From positions 16,307,413-16,371,412 of the forward strand of contig OY282499.1 in the NCBI GenBank assembly GCA_958295605.1: DNA of 64,000 bases. The letters are read 5' to 3'. This document shows, in pieces, positions 47,330 to 57,815 of the stretch. Numbering within the stretch: position 1 is the stretch's first letter; every line of letters starts with the position of its first letter. The position numbers were made by a program, and so were the translations under genes. The notes beneath the pieces are model-generated. The model saw only the letters and a program-made list of their open reading frames with translations, did not search any database and had not been told where the DNA came from. This DNA comes from Ajuga chamaepitys. Taxonomy: Eukaryota > Streptophyta > Magnoliopsida > Lamiales > Lamiaceae.

Positions 47330-47524
47330 ACATCTAACGGGGCACTCGTAGTCCCTACTTCTTGAATAGAGGCAGAAGATGAAGAAGAAGGCATACTTAC
47401 TTGGGTAGAGTTTGAGAAGTTTTGATTTGAGATGAATCACAAGCACAGAATTCCCCTCTTTTTCCCGCTTTCTAAACTGGTAAATCGCAATGAAGAAGAT
47501 GAAGAGTTACTGTGCAATTATTCC

Positions 47525-47534
47525 AAATATATAC
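47525..47534 (-). promoter_or_regulatory. TATA-like box of the antisense gene, Tat element 2
   Basis: The minus strand reads GTATATATTT followed by GGAATAATTGCACAGTAA, about 130 bases before ATG 47394, paralleling the layout in Tat element 1. Confidence 0.55.
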
Positions 47535-47737
47535 GCAAAAAACCAACGGCTCTGATACAGCCTATTCAAATTCAGTGATGGAGATTTAGACGTGCTCTTC
47601 ACGCGCTTTACAGTTCCCAAGGCGCGTGGGGAACAGGTTTATTGGAAATCGCAGAGCGTGTCACTTCACATCCCTCTCTCTCATGATGGCGCCGCCAATC
47701 ACATCAACCTCACCCTTCGTCAGGAAGATTTAAACTG

Positions 47738-47845
47738 CACTCCGGTGCTCCCTTTACCTCGGCCATACTACCACACTCCGGCGCTCCCTTCATTGTGGCC
47801 AGACTACTACACTCCGGTGTACCCTTCACCTCGGCCAGGTCATTA
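47738..47845. repeat. 36-bp tandem repeat x 3 near the 3' LTR
   Basis: CACTCCGGYGCTCCCTTYAC-like units start at 47738, 47774 and 47810. They lie upstream of the antisense gene promoter. Confidence 0.8.
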
Positions 47846-48066
47846 TGTACTTCCGACACGTTTCTTGCTTTTGGGAGACTCGGTATCTCGCTATCTGTCC
47901 CGTGCACTTCGGCCTAGTTCGGTTCCGCTTCCGCAGACTATGCCGCGGAGTCCCTGGGACGCGGATAGACTTAGTCATCCACAAACACTTCGGCGCGCCC
48001 GCGACCACGGCCCCTCTTGCTTATGGTTCCACCCCGGTGACAACCGAAGCTCCTTCCTCGCTTCGG

Positions 48067-48080
48067 CTGGGGGGGGCATC
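48067..48080 (+). other. Polypurine tract of Tat element 2
   Basis: GGCTGGGGGGGGCATC immediately precedes the 3' LTR start TGATAGG at 48081. The G-rich run is the likely plus-strand primer. Confidence 0.65.
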
Positions 48081-48512
48081 TGATAGGGTTGGCCTGGTCA
48101 CTTCGGGTCGGGTCCATACATTGGTCCATCGACCAGTCCAGGAGTACGTGTCGGCCCAGAAGCATGCGTCGGCCCAACTTGTGGTTTGCTCCGCAATTCA
48201 AGGCCCACGATTCGTTCCCAACTATCACACAACGAAAAACAGGCGTAATAATAGGGAATTAGTTAGGGTTCAGTTAGGGTTCACGAGGGTTTAGTATAAA
48301 TTGAAGAAAAGAACTCTGAATTAGGGTTCGCATTCTGTATTCTGGATTATTACGTGTAAGCTCAAAGTTCGAGTAAAAGAAACACCTCGGCAAGTGTTAT
48401 TTTCTGCCCGTGGACGTAGATCTCCGGATCGAACCACGTAAATCTTGTGTTTTTTCATATTGCTTGCGTAGGTTTTCGTTAAGTTTCTTGGATATCGGAT
48501 TGCGCATTATCA
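48081..48512 (+). repeat. 3' LTR of Tat element 2
   Basis: 432 bp, nearly identical to 37604-38035 and followed by the duplication AGATC at 48513-48517. Confidence 0.95.
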
Positions 48513-51336
48513 AGATCCAAGAAGCAAAGTGCCTTGTGCCCAGTAATGGCTTCGGCTTTTTGGTCGATAGAGAGCAAAGGATAACAATCTTTTGGGCAGT
48601 GCTTATTAAGATCAGAGAAATCTATGCACATTCGCCATGCCCCGCTGGACTTCGTCACCATCACCGGATTAGATAACTAGGAAGGGTAATGCACTTCAAA
48701 CAGGATGTCTGCATCTAGAAGCTGTTGTACTTCAATTCAGATGGCTGCGTTCCGCTCCGGAGCGAATTTCCTCCGTTTTTGTTGTATGGGCTTCACATTG
48801 GGGTCAATATTCAACTTGTGAGTTATGACATCCAGAGGGACCCCCGGCATGTCCAAGGGGGACCACGCGAAGACTTCAGAATATTCCCACAAGGTTTGGA
48901 TGATGGCATTATGTAACCACGACACATCCACAGCGCCGACAGTTACAGTTTGCTCAGGTTTGGCTGGATCGAGCGGCACCTGAACAGTGTTGTCCCCGAG
49001 CGATGTAGATGAATCCGTCGTGAGAGCCGAGGTTGTGACTTGAAACTGTGGCTTAGGGGGAACCTTTGTTGCTTTTTTGAGCGCGACATACATGCACTCT
49101 TTAGAGACTCGCTGATTGCCGCGGATAGCCACCTCGCCATGTGATGTAGGGAATTTCAGCGCGAGGTGGTATGTGGAACAAACGGCTTTTGCCAGAGTAA
49201 GCCAGTCCCGACCCAAAATCATGTTGTATGGTGACGAGGAATTAACCACATAGAAATCCACGAAGATGGTTTTTATCCCCGGATAAGTTCCAAGAGATGC
49301 GGGGAGGTTAATGACTCCTTCAGGTTGGACTTCACCCTGGGTGAAGGTCCGTAGCGGCCCGGGGGCTGGTAGGAGCTGCTCACGAGGAATCCCCATTTTT
49401 TTAAAACAGTCGGTGAATATGACGCTAACTGCGTCTCCGTTGTCGACGAAAACTCGCTTTATCGTAACATTAGCTACGATCATGTCAATGACGATGGCGT
49501 CGGTATGTGGGGTGAGCTCAGGAATAGGATCTTTGTCAGTAAAACTGACGGTTTCAGATTGGTGGAGGCGTTTGTGACGCGGCTCCTCGGGAGGAGGCCG
49601 ACGTGCTTCCTCCTTCAAGGCACTTCGGGAAGCCCCGGTGGGGATGGCCCCATAAATCACATTTATGACGTGCGTAGGTGGATTATCTCCGGGTCCTCCA
49701 TGAGGAGGCGGTTGCGGCAAAAAGTGGGGTTGTTGACGATTTCCTTGATCCTGTCGCGCATGGTTGTTGTATCCGGGCATGTTATTCTGCCATTGTGGCT
49801 AGCTTTGCCGTGGACTGCGGTCATTGTAGCCTCCGCAGTTTTGTTGCGAACCTCTATTCTGGCTTGACCGAGGCCTGTCCTCGGTCCGCGCGACATACTG
49901 CCGTAAGAAATCTCTCTTTAAGCAATCTTCGATTTCTTTTCCAAGCTCTCTACATTCCTCTGTTTCATGTCCATGATCATGGTGGTACGCGCACCACTTG
50001 TCGCGGTTACGCTTTTCTGCCGGAGCAGTCATCCACGGACACGGCCGCAGATCATTCTTGTGAACAGAGAGAATTTCGGCTCGTGATCTTGTAAGCGGAG
50101 TAAGCTGGGGGATATCCCCGTGAGATTCCGAACGTCCTCGGTTTAGACGAGAGAACGCACTAGGCCGAGTACTGGGCCCGGCCTGTGCTCTATCTGATTG
50201 CCGTTTGCTAGCATGTTTCTCACGTTTACGGCGAGTCTGCTCCTCAGCCTTGGCGTACCTGCATACAATGTTAAACAAAGCCCGGGTCGTAGCTGGAGGG
50301 TTCCGAACCAGCTCGGTATAAAGCGGTCTGGGGCGAAGGCCATTCATGAAGGCGTTGATGATAACATCGTCTGACCGGCTCCCCACTTTGAGACTTTCCG
50401 CCGTAAATCGATCAAGAAATTGGGTAACAGGATCTCCATCCCGCTGTTCCATATTCATGAGGCCGGCCAAGGTGGCCATGGGCTTTGCCCGCGTATGAAA
50501 ACGCGCCCAAAACTGTTCGGCGAGATCGCAAAAAGAAGTAACGCTACCTCGTGGTAGAGAATCAAACCAAAGTCTAGCCTGGTCCTGGAGATACTCAGGA
50601 AACACCTTACACAGGTGGTGAGGAGTGCAGTTACGGTTGAACATAGCATACTTAAAAGCGTTCAAAAAATTACTTGGATCCCCAATGCCGTTGTATACGG
50701 CCACTAGGGGAAGCTTGAACCTATCAGGGAGTGGGACAGCAAGAATCTCGTCGAGAACGGGGTGATGATCTCCCCGTCAGCATCAAGACCCAAAACCTTG
50801 TCAAGTTCCGCGGCAAATTGGGCTTGCTCTTGTTCCATGGGATCCAGCACACGGGATTGGTCTAAGCGAGCAAGCTTCGGGGCGTCCGCAGGTCTTCGGC
50901 GATGTACGCCTTCGCGGACGTCTAGGGGCCTCGACCCATTAGAACTGCGGTTATCCACCGGAGAAGCTGTCCTCCGTCGTCGACGCTCAAGCCTCGCTCG
51001 ATGAGGGGGATCTTCGTCCAAGTCACGTGACAAATCAAGGGGCGGATTTCTCACGTGCACCACGCCATTGTTGGCACGCTCACCGGAGTGGGCGCATCGA
51101 TTGTTCCATTCTTGGAACAAAGCGGCGTGTTCCTGAAGAAAGGCCCGCTTCACCTGCGATAGCTCGGGGGCTGGCGGGGGATTAACTTGCGCCGGATCAT
51201 CAGCAGGGGGATGATTCGGCATGTTAGCGTGCTCCGCGGGCAGATCTTGGTTTCGTTGACGGGGCGGCGGATTCTAGTCCACAGGCGGATCACGACGGGA
51301 CCGGGTAGGATTAGCGGACCTACGAGTATTCACCAT
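48513..51336 (-). pseudogene. Tat element 1 gag, protease and start of RT
   Basis: Gag starts at ATG 51336 on the minus strand. TAG at 51274-51276 is an early stop, probably from CAG. One base seems lost near 50757, and from 50704 the capsid block (YNGIGDPSNFLNAFKYAMFN, CKVFPEYLQDQARLWFDSLP) is open. The zinc-knuckle-like CAYHHDHGHETEECREL is at about 49960-50010. TAG at 49799 separates this from the next open stretch, which has the protease motif VFVDNGDAVSVIF (near 49450). TGA near 48735 and a TAG where the family has Trp (near 48672) precede the RT block MCIDFSDLNKHCPKDCYPLL, which runs into the insertion point of Tat element 2. Most stops fit C-to-T or G-to-A changes. Confidence 0.87.
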
Positions 51337-51374
51337 AGCGATTGCGATGAAGAACTAGGTTTTCTTGCCAATTG

Positions 51375-51392
51375 TTCCCACAGACGGTGCCA
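51375..51392 (-). other. Primer-binding site of Tat element 1
   Basis: The minus strand reads TGGCACCGTCTGTGGGAA, differing by one base from the truncated copy at 606-623. Confidence 0.75.
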
Positions 51393-51394
51393 AT

Positions 51395-51869
51395 TGATAA
51401 CGCGCAACCCGAATATCAAATGAACTCCAAATGAAAAACCGTTTGTAACGTAAATCAATGCGAGAAACTTAAAGAACACAGGTAGTACGTGGTTCGATCC
51501 GGAGATCTACGTCCACGGGCTTAAAATATCACCTGCCGAGGTGTTCTTTCACTATCCTTTTCAAGCTTACACGTAGTAGTTTAGGAGTACAAAGTGCCAA
51601 CCCTAATTCTAAGTACAATCCTCCTCTTTATACTACTCGATTCTAACCCTAACTAAATCCCTATAATTACGCCCACCAAATCTGCATGGAAGTTGAAAGG
51701 AGATTGTGAGGATCTTACTTCCGAAATATGCCGCGACTGGGCTGCTCCAGGTTCGTGCACGCTTCTAGGCCGATTGTTGGGCTTGCTTTCCTGGGCTCAT
51801 TTGCTTTAGGTCGGGTTGATCCGACCCGGAGTGTTGACCCGACTCGGAGTTACTGGGCCATACCTATCA
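51395..51869 (-). repeat. 5' LTR of Tat element 1
   Basis: 475 bp, minus-strand TGATAGGTATGGCC... GCGTTATCA. It pairs with 30027-30501 and is followed by the duplication ATAAC at 51870-51874. Confidence 0.93.
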
Positions 51870-54350
51870 ATAACCAATTAGATACTACTTTTGATTTACC
51901 TAAGTTCGTTAATAGAGAGTCTTGGATACTTGATTCCGGAGCTAGAAAGCATATATGTTATGCTAGATCTTTATTTACTGAACTACATCCAGTTTATTCT
52001 AAAACCACTGTTTATTCCTAGATGGTACAACAAAGTCAGTCACACATATTGGCCAAGTTCATATTGACACTAAAATTATTCTTAAAGATGTTTTTTATGT
52101 TCCATTTTTCAACTACAATCTTCTGTCAATAACCCAGTTAACTCAAACATCTAATCTACGGTGCATTTTATCATTTACATCTTGTGCATTGCAGGACTAG
52201 AAGTGGGAAGAGGTAGTAAAGCTTGGAAAGATGATTGGAAAACTCTACATATTGCAGCCTAAATTTAGGAGTTCTAGTTTTGATTCTACTAATAGTTCCA
52301 TATTCAAAACTTATAATGAGAATCTAGTATATTGACATAGGGTCTTAAGCCATACTTCTTTGACTACATGTTCTCACGTAGCCTTTCTAAAACTATGTGT
52401 AAAGATTCTGATAATGATGAAATAAACACTGACAATCTTGTTTTCAAGCTAAACAACATAGATCTTCTTTTCCTTTAAGGTTTATTAATACAAATGCCAT
52501 TTTTGAATTGATCCATATTGACATTTGGGGACCATTTCAACATAAATGCCTCACAAACACACCTTATTTCTAACTATAGTTGATGACTTATGACTATAGT
52601 CAAGCCACTTGGGCGTATTTGATGAGCCATAAAAGCCAAGTTCCAAAATTACTCAAATTTTTTGTCATAATGATTCAATCACAGTGTCAGACGAAAGTTA
52701 GAATAGCTACGTCTGATAATGGTTTGGAGTTCCTTAGTAGAGAGTATCAAGAGTTTTTTCATCCTCTTGGGATACTTCATCAAACCACATGTGTCTATAT
52801 TCCTCAACAAAACGGGATTGTGGAGAGGAAACATAGACACATATTAGAGTTAGCTGGAGAATTGTTGGTTCATTCCAAACTTCCTATTAATTTCTGGTGT
52901 TACTCTGTCTTGTTGGCTACACATATTAGAAATAGACTACCCACTTCATTACTACAGTGGAATTCCCCTTTTGAGATTATGTATTCCAAACGACCAGATT
53001 TTCAGTTATTAAAACCATTTGGTTGTTTGTCTTATGATACAAATACAGTACCTAATAAGCCCAAGATGGAAACCAGATCACTCAAATGTATATTCTTCAA
53101 GAACCGAAATAATATACACAAGCTTTTCAGTCTAAAGAATGGATAAAAGCAAGGCAGAAGGAGATTGATGCTTTAGTGTAAAATAATACGAGGATTCTGA
53201 CAGATTTACCACATGGTAAGAAAGCAATAGGTAACAAATGGGTATTTAAGGTTAAACTAAATCTGATGGCTCTATAGAGGGGTAAAAGGCTAGGTTGGTG
53301 ACAAAAGGCTATAATCAACTTTATGGAGAAGATTACCTTGAAAGCTTTTCATGAGTAGCAAACATGGTTACTGTTAGACTGCTTATTTGCATTGCTACAA
53401 CAAAACAGTGGCCTATATACCAAGAAGATTTTAATAATGCCTTTTTACATAGCTATATTGACAAAGAGGTGTATATGCTTCCACCACCAAGGTAGTCAAA
53501 AGCCAAGAAAGGCCAAGCCTGTAAGCTAGAAAGAAGTCTATATGGCTTGAAACAAGCCTCTAGACAGTGAGATTCAGAATTCACCAGTAAGCTTAATTAG
53601 TTTGGATTCAAGCAGTCTAGTTTCGATCATTGCTTGTTCATTTATAATACTAACTCTGTTTTTCTTGCTTTATTAGTGTGTAGATGATGGGTTGATAATG
53701 GGATCAGAAATGGATGCTACTAATAAGCTCAAAGCATATCTACATGAGACTTTTACAACCAAAGACCTAGGATATACCAAATCCTTTTTGGGCATGGAGA
53801 TATCAAGGAATGAGCAAGGCACATACCTCTGTCAGAGAAACTATGTGTTAGAAATTTTGAAAGATACTGGACTGATTGGTTGTAAATTAACATCCACCCC
53901 CTTCCCTACTGGAATACATCTGAGTGCCACTCAAGGAGAACTCTTCCTGACCTGAAAAGTACAGGAAGTTAATTGGTAGACCTCTTTATCTAAATCTCAC
54001 ATGACCTGATGGGACTTATCCTATTCAACATCTAAGTCAGTTTGTTAATAAGCCATATTCATGTCATTGGGATGCTGCTTTACACATTGATAAGTATTTG
54101 AAAGGATGCCCATCTCTTGGACTATCTTACTCTGCTTCTAGTTCTATGACTTTGCAAGCATGTTGTGATTTGGACTGGACGGCGTGCAAGGACACAAGGA
54201 AGTCAATCACAGTATATTGCATCTTCCTAGGAGGTTCTATCATATTTTGGAAGATCAAATCACGATCATCGGTAGAATTGTAGAATAGAGCATTAAGTGT
54301 AGTAGTTGCTGAGTTGCAGTGGCTATCATACCTTCTACCAGGCCTTTAAT
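51870..54350 (+). pseudogene. Copia pol pseudogene: protease, integrase, RT, RNase H
   Basis: The protease motif WILDSGARKHICYARSLF begins at about 51925. The integrase core has HIDIWGPF (Asp 52520), TSDNGLEF (Asp 52715) and NGIVERKH (Glu 52823), spaced D,D35E, then FWCYSVLLATHIRNRLP and FGCLSYD. RT remnants (AIGNKWVFKVK near 53225; YQEDFNNAFLH near 53420; SLYGLKQASRQ near 53540; VDDGLIMGS near 53685, one base missing before it) follow, and from 53692 the frame is clean (TKDLGYTKSFLGMEISRNEQ). RNase H remnants (DLDWTACKDTRKSITVYCIF, IIFWKIKSRSSVE) run to about 54350. The domain order is diagnostic of Ty1/copia. Many stops and shifts mark it as old and inactive. Confidence 0.82.
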
Positions 54351-55589
54351 ATGGTACACAAATATGGATGTTGTAGTACTCTTTAAAGTACTTTTGATTA
54401 TTTTCATTATACTGTAGCGCTAGGTAATCACAAAGCTACTTTCTAATAATATTGATAAGATTTTTTAGTAGATCTAGCCAAGAACCAAGTTAAAATTAGA
54501 ATCGACCATTAACAAAGGTATACGAAATGTTTCTAAGTTCAATTGATCAATATTTTGAGTGGAAGTATTGCACGTAGATGTTTGTAGCATTTAGTTGATT
54601 ATAGATGTAGGAAACTATGATTTTCTTTACTCTGGATCAGAAGCATTTCGTTCATACTTTAGTTAATTTAATGTTGGTCTACACACACTATATTGAATAT
54701 TGAAACTAAAATCTTAAGCTAGTAGGCAACATAAAATATACCACAAGCAAACAATAAATATACTGTTACATAGAAAAATAATTATTGGAAAAATGTTACA
54801 CTGTAACAAATAAACGTATACTATTAGACAATATAATATATAATATAAACAAACAGTAAATATACTCTAACCTGAAAAAATATTTATAAAGTAATATACA
54901 GAGAATAAATTGATATATTATAAATTGTGAACAATGTATTACTAAATGAACTTATACTTTTAAGCAATCTAATATATGCTATAAGGTAACATTAATTATA
55001 TTGTAAGCTGGAAAAATAAATGTACACCAGCTTACAATTTACAATAGTTATTAACAAAAATAATACTAAACTTAAGTTATAATATTATACTGTCAGGCGT
55101 AATAAAATATACTATTAGTTTGAACAAAGTATACTATATCTGCTAAACTATGCTGTAAATTGTCGAAATAAACTCTGATTATAATATTGTACTGTTAGAT
55201 ATAGTAAACTATACTATTAGGCTGAGCAAACTATACTATATCTGCTACTATGTTGTAAACTGTAGAATAAATTCTGGTTATAATATTATATTGTTAGGCG
55301 CAGTAAACTATACTATTAAGCTGAACAAACTATACTCTATGTGCTTAATTGTACCGTAAATTATCAAAAAACTATTTTAACACGAAGGACACTCACAGTC
55401 AACATTACGTGCATATACACATACATACACAAATATGTTTTGTTAGATAAGTAATGCACTAATATAAACAACGCTTCCTTAAAAGCAAGGGCCTCCAATC
55501 ATGATTCCAATATACATCTACACAAAGTGAAGTGGGTAATTTCTCCACCATCAAAGCCTACTATATACATTCTGAATATTACCTTAATG
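54351..55589. other. AT-rich DNA with ~80-130 bp diverged repeats, no gene
   Basis: Phrases such as AAACTATACTATTAGGCTGA and ACTATACTATATCTGC recur between 54760 and 55360 (for example at 55100, 55210, 55310) in loosely repeated blocks. The expected copia 3' LTR was not recognised here. Confidence 0.5.
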
Positions 55590-55597
55590 ATTATGGC

Positions 55598-56134
55598 TAG
55601 GGGTGGGGAAAAATACCGAAATGCCGAAATACCGCACATACCGTATCGAAAAATTACCGAAAATACCAAAATTTTCGGTATACCGAATTTTCGGTACGGT
55701 ATGATACCGTACCGAAAATTTTCGGTACGGTAACGGTATGATAATTTGAAATTTTCGGTATTTCGGTATATACCGAATACCGAAAAAAGTTCGGTATTTT
55801 CGGTATATATCGGTATACCGAATTTTTTTCGGTATTTTGGTAGTTCGGTATTTCGGTATACCAAATTCGTAACGGTATACCGTAAATTTTCGGTATACCG
55901 AAATTAATCAACGGTATGGATCGGTATATACCGATACTGATACACAATTCGGTATACCGAATTTTCGGTACGGTATCGGTATTTACCGATATCATACCGA
56001 ATTTTCGATATGCCGAATTTCGGTATACCGAAATTTTCGGTACGGTAACGGTATGGATTTTCGGCGTACCGAAAATTTCGGTACGGTAACGGTATGGGCA
56101 ATTCGGTACGGTATACCGTACCGAACCACCCCTA
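55598..56134. mobile_element. hAT-type MITE made of GGTATACCG palindromes (537 bp, 8-bp TSD)
   Basis: The element starts TAGGGGTGG and ends CCACCCCTA, a 9-bp terminal inverted repeat of the kind seen in many plant hAT elements. It is flanked by a perfect 8-bp duplication, ATTATGGC, at 55590-55597 and 56135-56142; 8 bp is the hAT standard. The interior is almost wholly short repeats of TTCGGTATACCGAA, TTTTCGGTACGGTA and ACGGTATGG, many of them perfect palindromes. It encodes no transposase. Open frames reading like YRNTE/YRYRTE are repeat artefacts. Confidence 0.88.
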
Positions 56135-56142
56135 ATTATGGC

Positions 56143-57033
56143 ATGACATGTACAAAACAAAGAAAAAATCATGGTTGCTGCATTGCATTCATTGTCATTT
56201 TGTTTTGAATATACAAAATGTTGGACAAAAAATTTCTTAAATGCGAGATTTGAACATTGAGCCGTATTATATATGTGGTTGCTATATAATTGGTTACATG
56301 TTGGTTTTAATGTTTAAAGTGCCAATTAATTTGCATGCTAATTTTTGTTGTACTTGTGTTATAGTGTAGTTTGTTATTCTTTGTAATAGTTCAGTTTCAA
56401 TAAAGTATAGTTTTATATAAGAATATTTCTCAACAACATTATCAATATATTTTGTTAGTAGTATAATTTCTGATTCGTTATAGTATACGTATTTTCAGTA
56501 TAATATAATTTTAAATATTCATAATTTTAAATACGTGTTCTTTACACTTGTATTATAGTATAGTTTGTTATTAGTTTTAGTATAAGTCCGATTTCAATAA
56601 AATATATGCATATTTCTCAACAACTTTTGTTAGTAAATTTCTCAACAACTTCCTAAATAGTAGTACAATACAAACAATATGGTTTTCCAGTCATTTTGTT
56701 TAAAAAGAAACGCATCAAAACCGATATTGGTTCAATATGGAGGCAAAACAAGTTATGTTGCTTGCTACAAGTCCTATACCAGAAAAAACATTGTGCACAG
56801 ATCTCACAATATCTGAAATAGGCAAGGATGCCACTTTTCTCCCCTTTACCTCTTTCATTTATTTTTTGTAAATGATAAACCAACATCGCCAATAATATAG
56901 ACAACTGTATATCAATATATAAATACACAGTGATTGGGTTGTCACTGTGGATAACCGCCTTCATCAAACCCTTGGCATTGTACGGGGTCAAACAGGCCTC
57001 CATCCGAATCAATAATATTCAAGCAACATCCTA
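56143..57033. other. AT-rich DNA, no assignable gene
   Basis: Short repeats such as AATATTTCTCAACAAC and TTTGTTAGTA recur near 56420, 56610 and 56640. A 119-codon minus-strand frame at 56653-57012 has no recognisable motif. Confidence 0.45.
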
Positions 57034-57270
57034 ATGACGTCATCGAAGGATGTTGTCGCCATCATCTTACTCTTCTCAATTTCCCTCACTCTCTATTCAA
57101 TCATCCACGGTACAACCCACCCCGATTTCTTCCTCTGGCCCGACCCCCGAAGGCAACCCTGTACATATCGCAGCTTAACTCCGATCAATCCACCACCAAT
57201 ATTTCCCATATCGCCTTCGGGATCAGCCAGTACTTGGGAGAAAAAGAGTTGAGAGAGATGGCGAGCTAAG
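57034..57270 (+). pseudogene. Gene fragment: N-terminal exon, possibly DUF604/fringe-like glycosyltransferase
   Basis: ATG 57034 opens a frame with a hydrophobic anchor (VVAIILLFSISLTLYSII, residues 7-24), as in type II Golgi proteins. After about residue 43 a one-base shift is needed to continue into STTNISHIAFGIS (about 57190-57230), which resembles the start of the conserved region in plant DUF604 (fringe-related) proteins. A TAA follows at about 57268 and no further exon is seen, so it is a truncated fragment. The family call is tentative. The GC content is higher than in the surroundings, as expected for gene sequence. Confidence 0.45.
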
Positions 57271-57445
57271 AGAGAATTCACATGGTTTAGAGAAGAGCGC
57301 GAACCGAGTCAATTTTTTGTGTTTTTACTATTTATTATTTTATTCTTTTTACCTAATGGGCCCCTTTTGTTTTTACCTAACGTGCCATTTAAGTGGATGG
57401 GCCATGGTAAGTATACAATAAACCTTATTTTGCATCTTATACACA

Positions 57446-57558
57446 CAAATCTCACTGTTATTATATATATATATATACTCTTAAGTTAGTTATACATATA
57501 ATTCTATCTATATGTATTCCACTAAATTTAGTTATTTTTAGATGTCTAGGTGCATTAC

Positions 57559-57600
<42 letters not shown>

Positions 57601-57815
57601 ATTATCTAATAAAATAAATTAAGTCCGTTTCTTATTTCTTGAGGCCTATTTTAATTTTAGGTTTCTATATCACAAATTTTTAGTTCTTACTTTTTCGATG
57701 CTAGGAGTGCAGTCAACTTGGTATATTGCGGTCACACTTATTTTTTAAAAAAATCATAAATCAAATACCCTTGCAATTCAAAATGAAATAAGATTGCGTA
57801 AAAATATTATAAAAT
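57446..57815 (+). repeat. ~370-bp direct repeat, copy 1
   Basis: It shares colinear phrases with 61143-61540: ATTATCTAATAAAATAAATT, GGAGTGCAG(T/C)C(A/G)ACTTGG, TTGCAATTCAAAATGAAATA and AAATGCAAG. Copy 1 also has a (TA)n(TG)n run at 57560-57600. The junction with a chromovirus pol fragment lies at about 57815. Confidence 0.75.
57560..57600. repeat. (TA)n(TG)n microsatellite
   Basis: ATATATATATATATATATG followed by TGTGTGTGTGTGTGTG. Confidence 0.9.

Larger units (their letters stand above)
44287..47394 (-). pseudogene. Antisense four-exon gene of Tat element 2 (PF04195-type domain, coiled coil, RS tail)
   Basis: Exons on the minus strand are 46570-47394, 46260-46498, 45339-46168 and 44287-45162, matching the four exons of the gene in Tat element 1. 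Exon 2 is 239 bases in both, the exon 3 and 4 starts are equivalent, and intron phases are 1, 0, 0. Exon 1 encodes SFYFPFNLEYIIPNPDDRAC, FISVYIDPLRIGLRLPLWDI and SKGWYSFSPRARGGFKVQNP (PF04195-type). Exon 3 has a coiled coil (LTQDLTEARKRAALVENEVA), then FQTSTFLDFQTDFVAIG. Exon 4 (292 codons, fully open) is a coiled coil with an Arg/Ser-rich tail ending RRSAEYWLGGRR. Breaks are confined to two poly-G tracts, 47320-47329 and 45463-45475. The product would be about 940 residues; function is unknown. Confidence 0.8.
37604..48512 (+). mobile_element. Tat element 2: complete Ty3/gypsy Tat-lineage retrotransposon (10.9 kb)
   Basis: Identical-length LTRs (37604-38035 and 48081-48512, 432 bp, TG...CA) with about five differences are flanked by the duplication AGATC. 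Within lie PBS (38038), gag (38096), pol (to 43733), a convergent four-exon antisense gene (47394-44287), a G-rich purine tract and the 3' LTR. It is inserted in the RT region of Tat element 1, whose pol reads continuously when this element is removed. The low LTR divergence marks it as the youngest layer. Gag-pol still has two stops and two one-base shifts, so it is not autonomous as read. Confidence 0.95.
30027..51869 (-). mobile_element. Tat element 1: Ty3/gypsy Tat lineage, minus strand, interrupted by Tat element 2
   Basis: LTRs at 51395-51869 (5') and 30027-30501 (3') are both 475 bp with TG...CA ends and a 5-bp duplication (ATAAC). From right to left: PBS, gag, protease, RT (cut by Tat element 2 at 48513/37603), RNase H, archaeal-type RNase H, integrase (ending 34841), then a gene on the opposite strand (31203-34385) and the 3' LTR. 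Two RNase H domains and an antisense extra gene are known features of the plant Tat lineage. Gag-pol has several stops and a frameshift, so it is not autonomous. Without the insertion the element is about 10.9 kb. Confidence 0.92.
28840..54350 (+). mobile_element. Ty1/copia retrotransposon, decayed, split at 30026/51870
   Basis: The left part (28840-30026) has the PBS and gag. The right part (51870-54350) has protease, integrase, reverse transcriptase and RNase H. The order PR-IN-RT-RH is that of Ty1/copia. Removing the intervening Tat element, with its 5-bp duplication ATAAC, joins the two parts. Many stops and shifts make it inactive. It is the oldest layer of the nest. The lineage within copia was not determined, and no LTR pair was recognised. 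Confidence 0.75.

Noticed and set aside
55499..56172. Protein-like open frames rich in YRNTE/YRYRTE
   Set aside because: They come from GGTATACCG repeats of the MITE and cross its boundary; no family supports them.
56653..57012. 119-codon minus-strand open frame
   Set aside because: No recognisable domain, and AT-rich composition like its surroundings.
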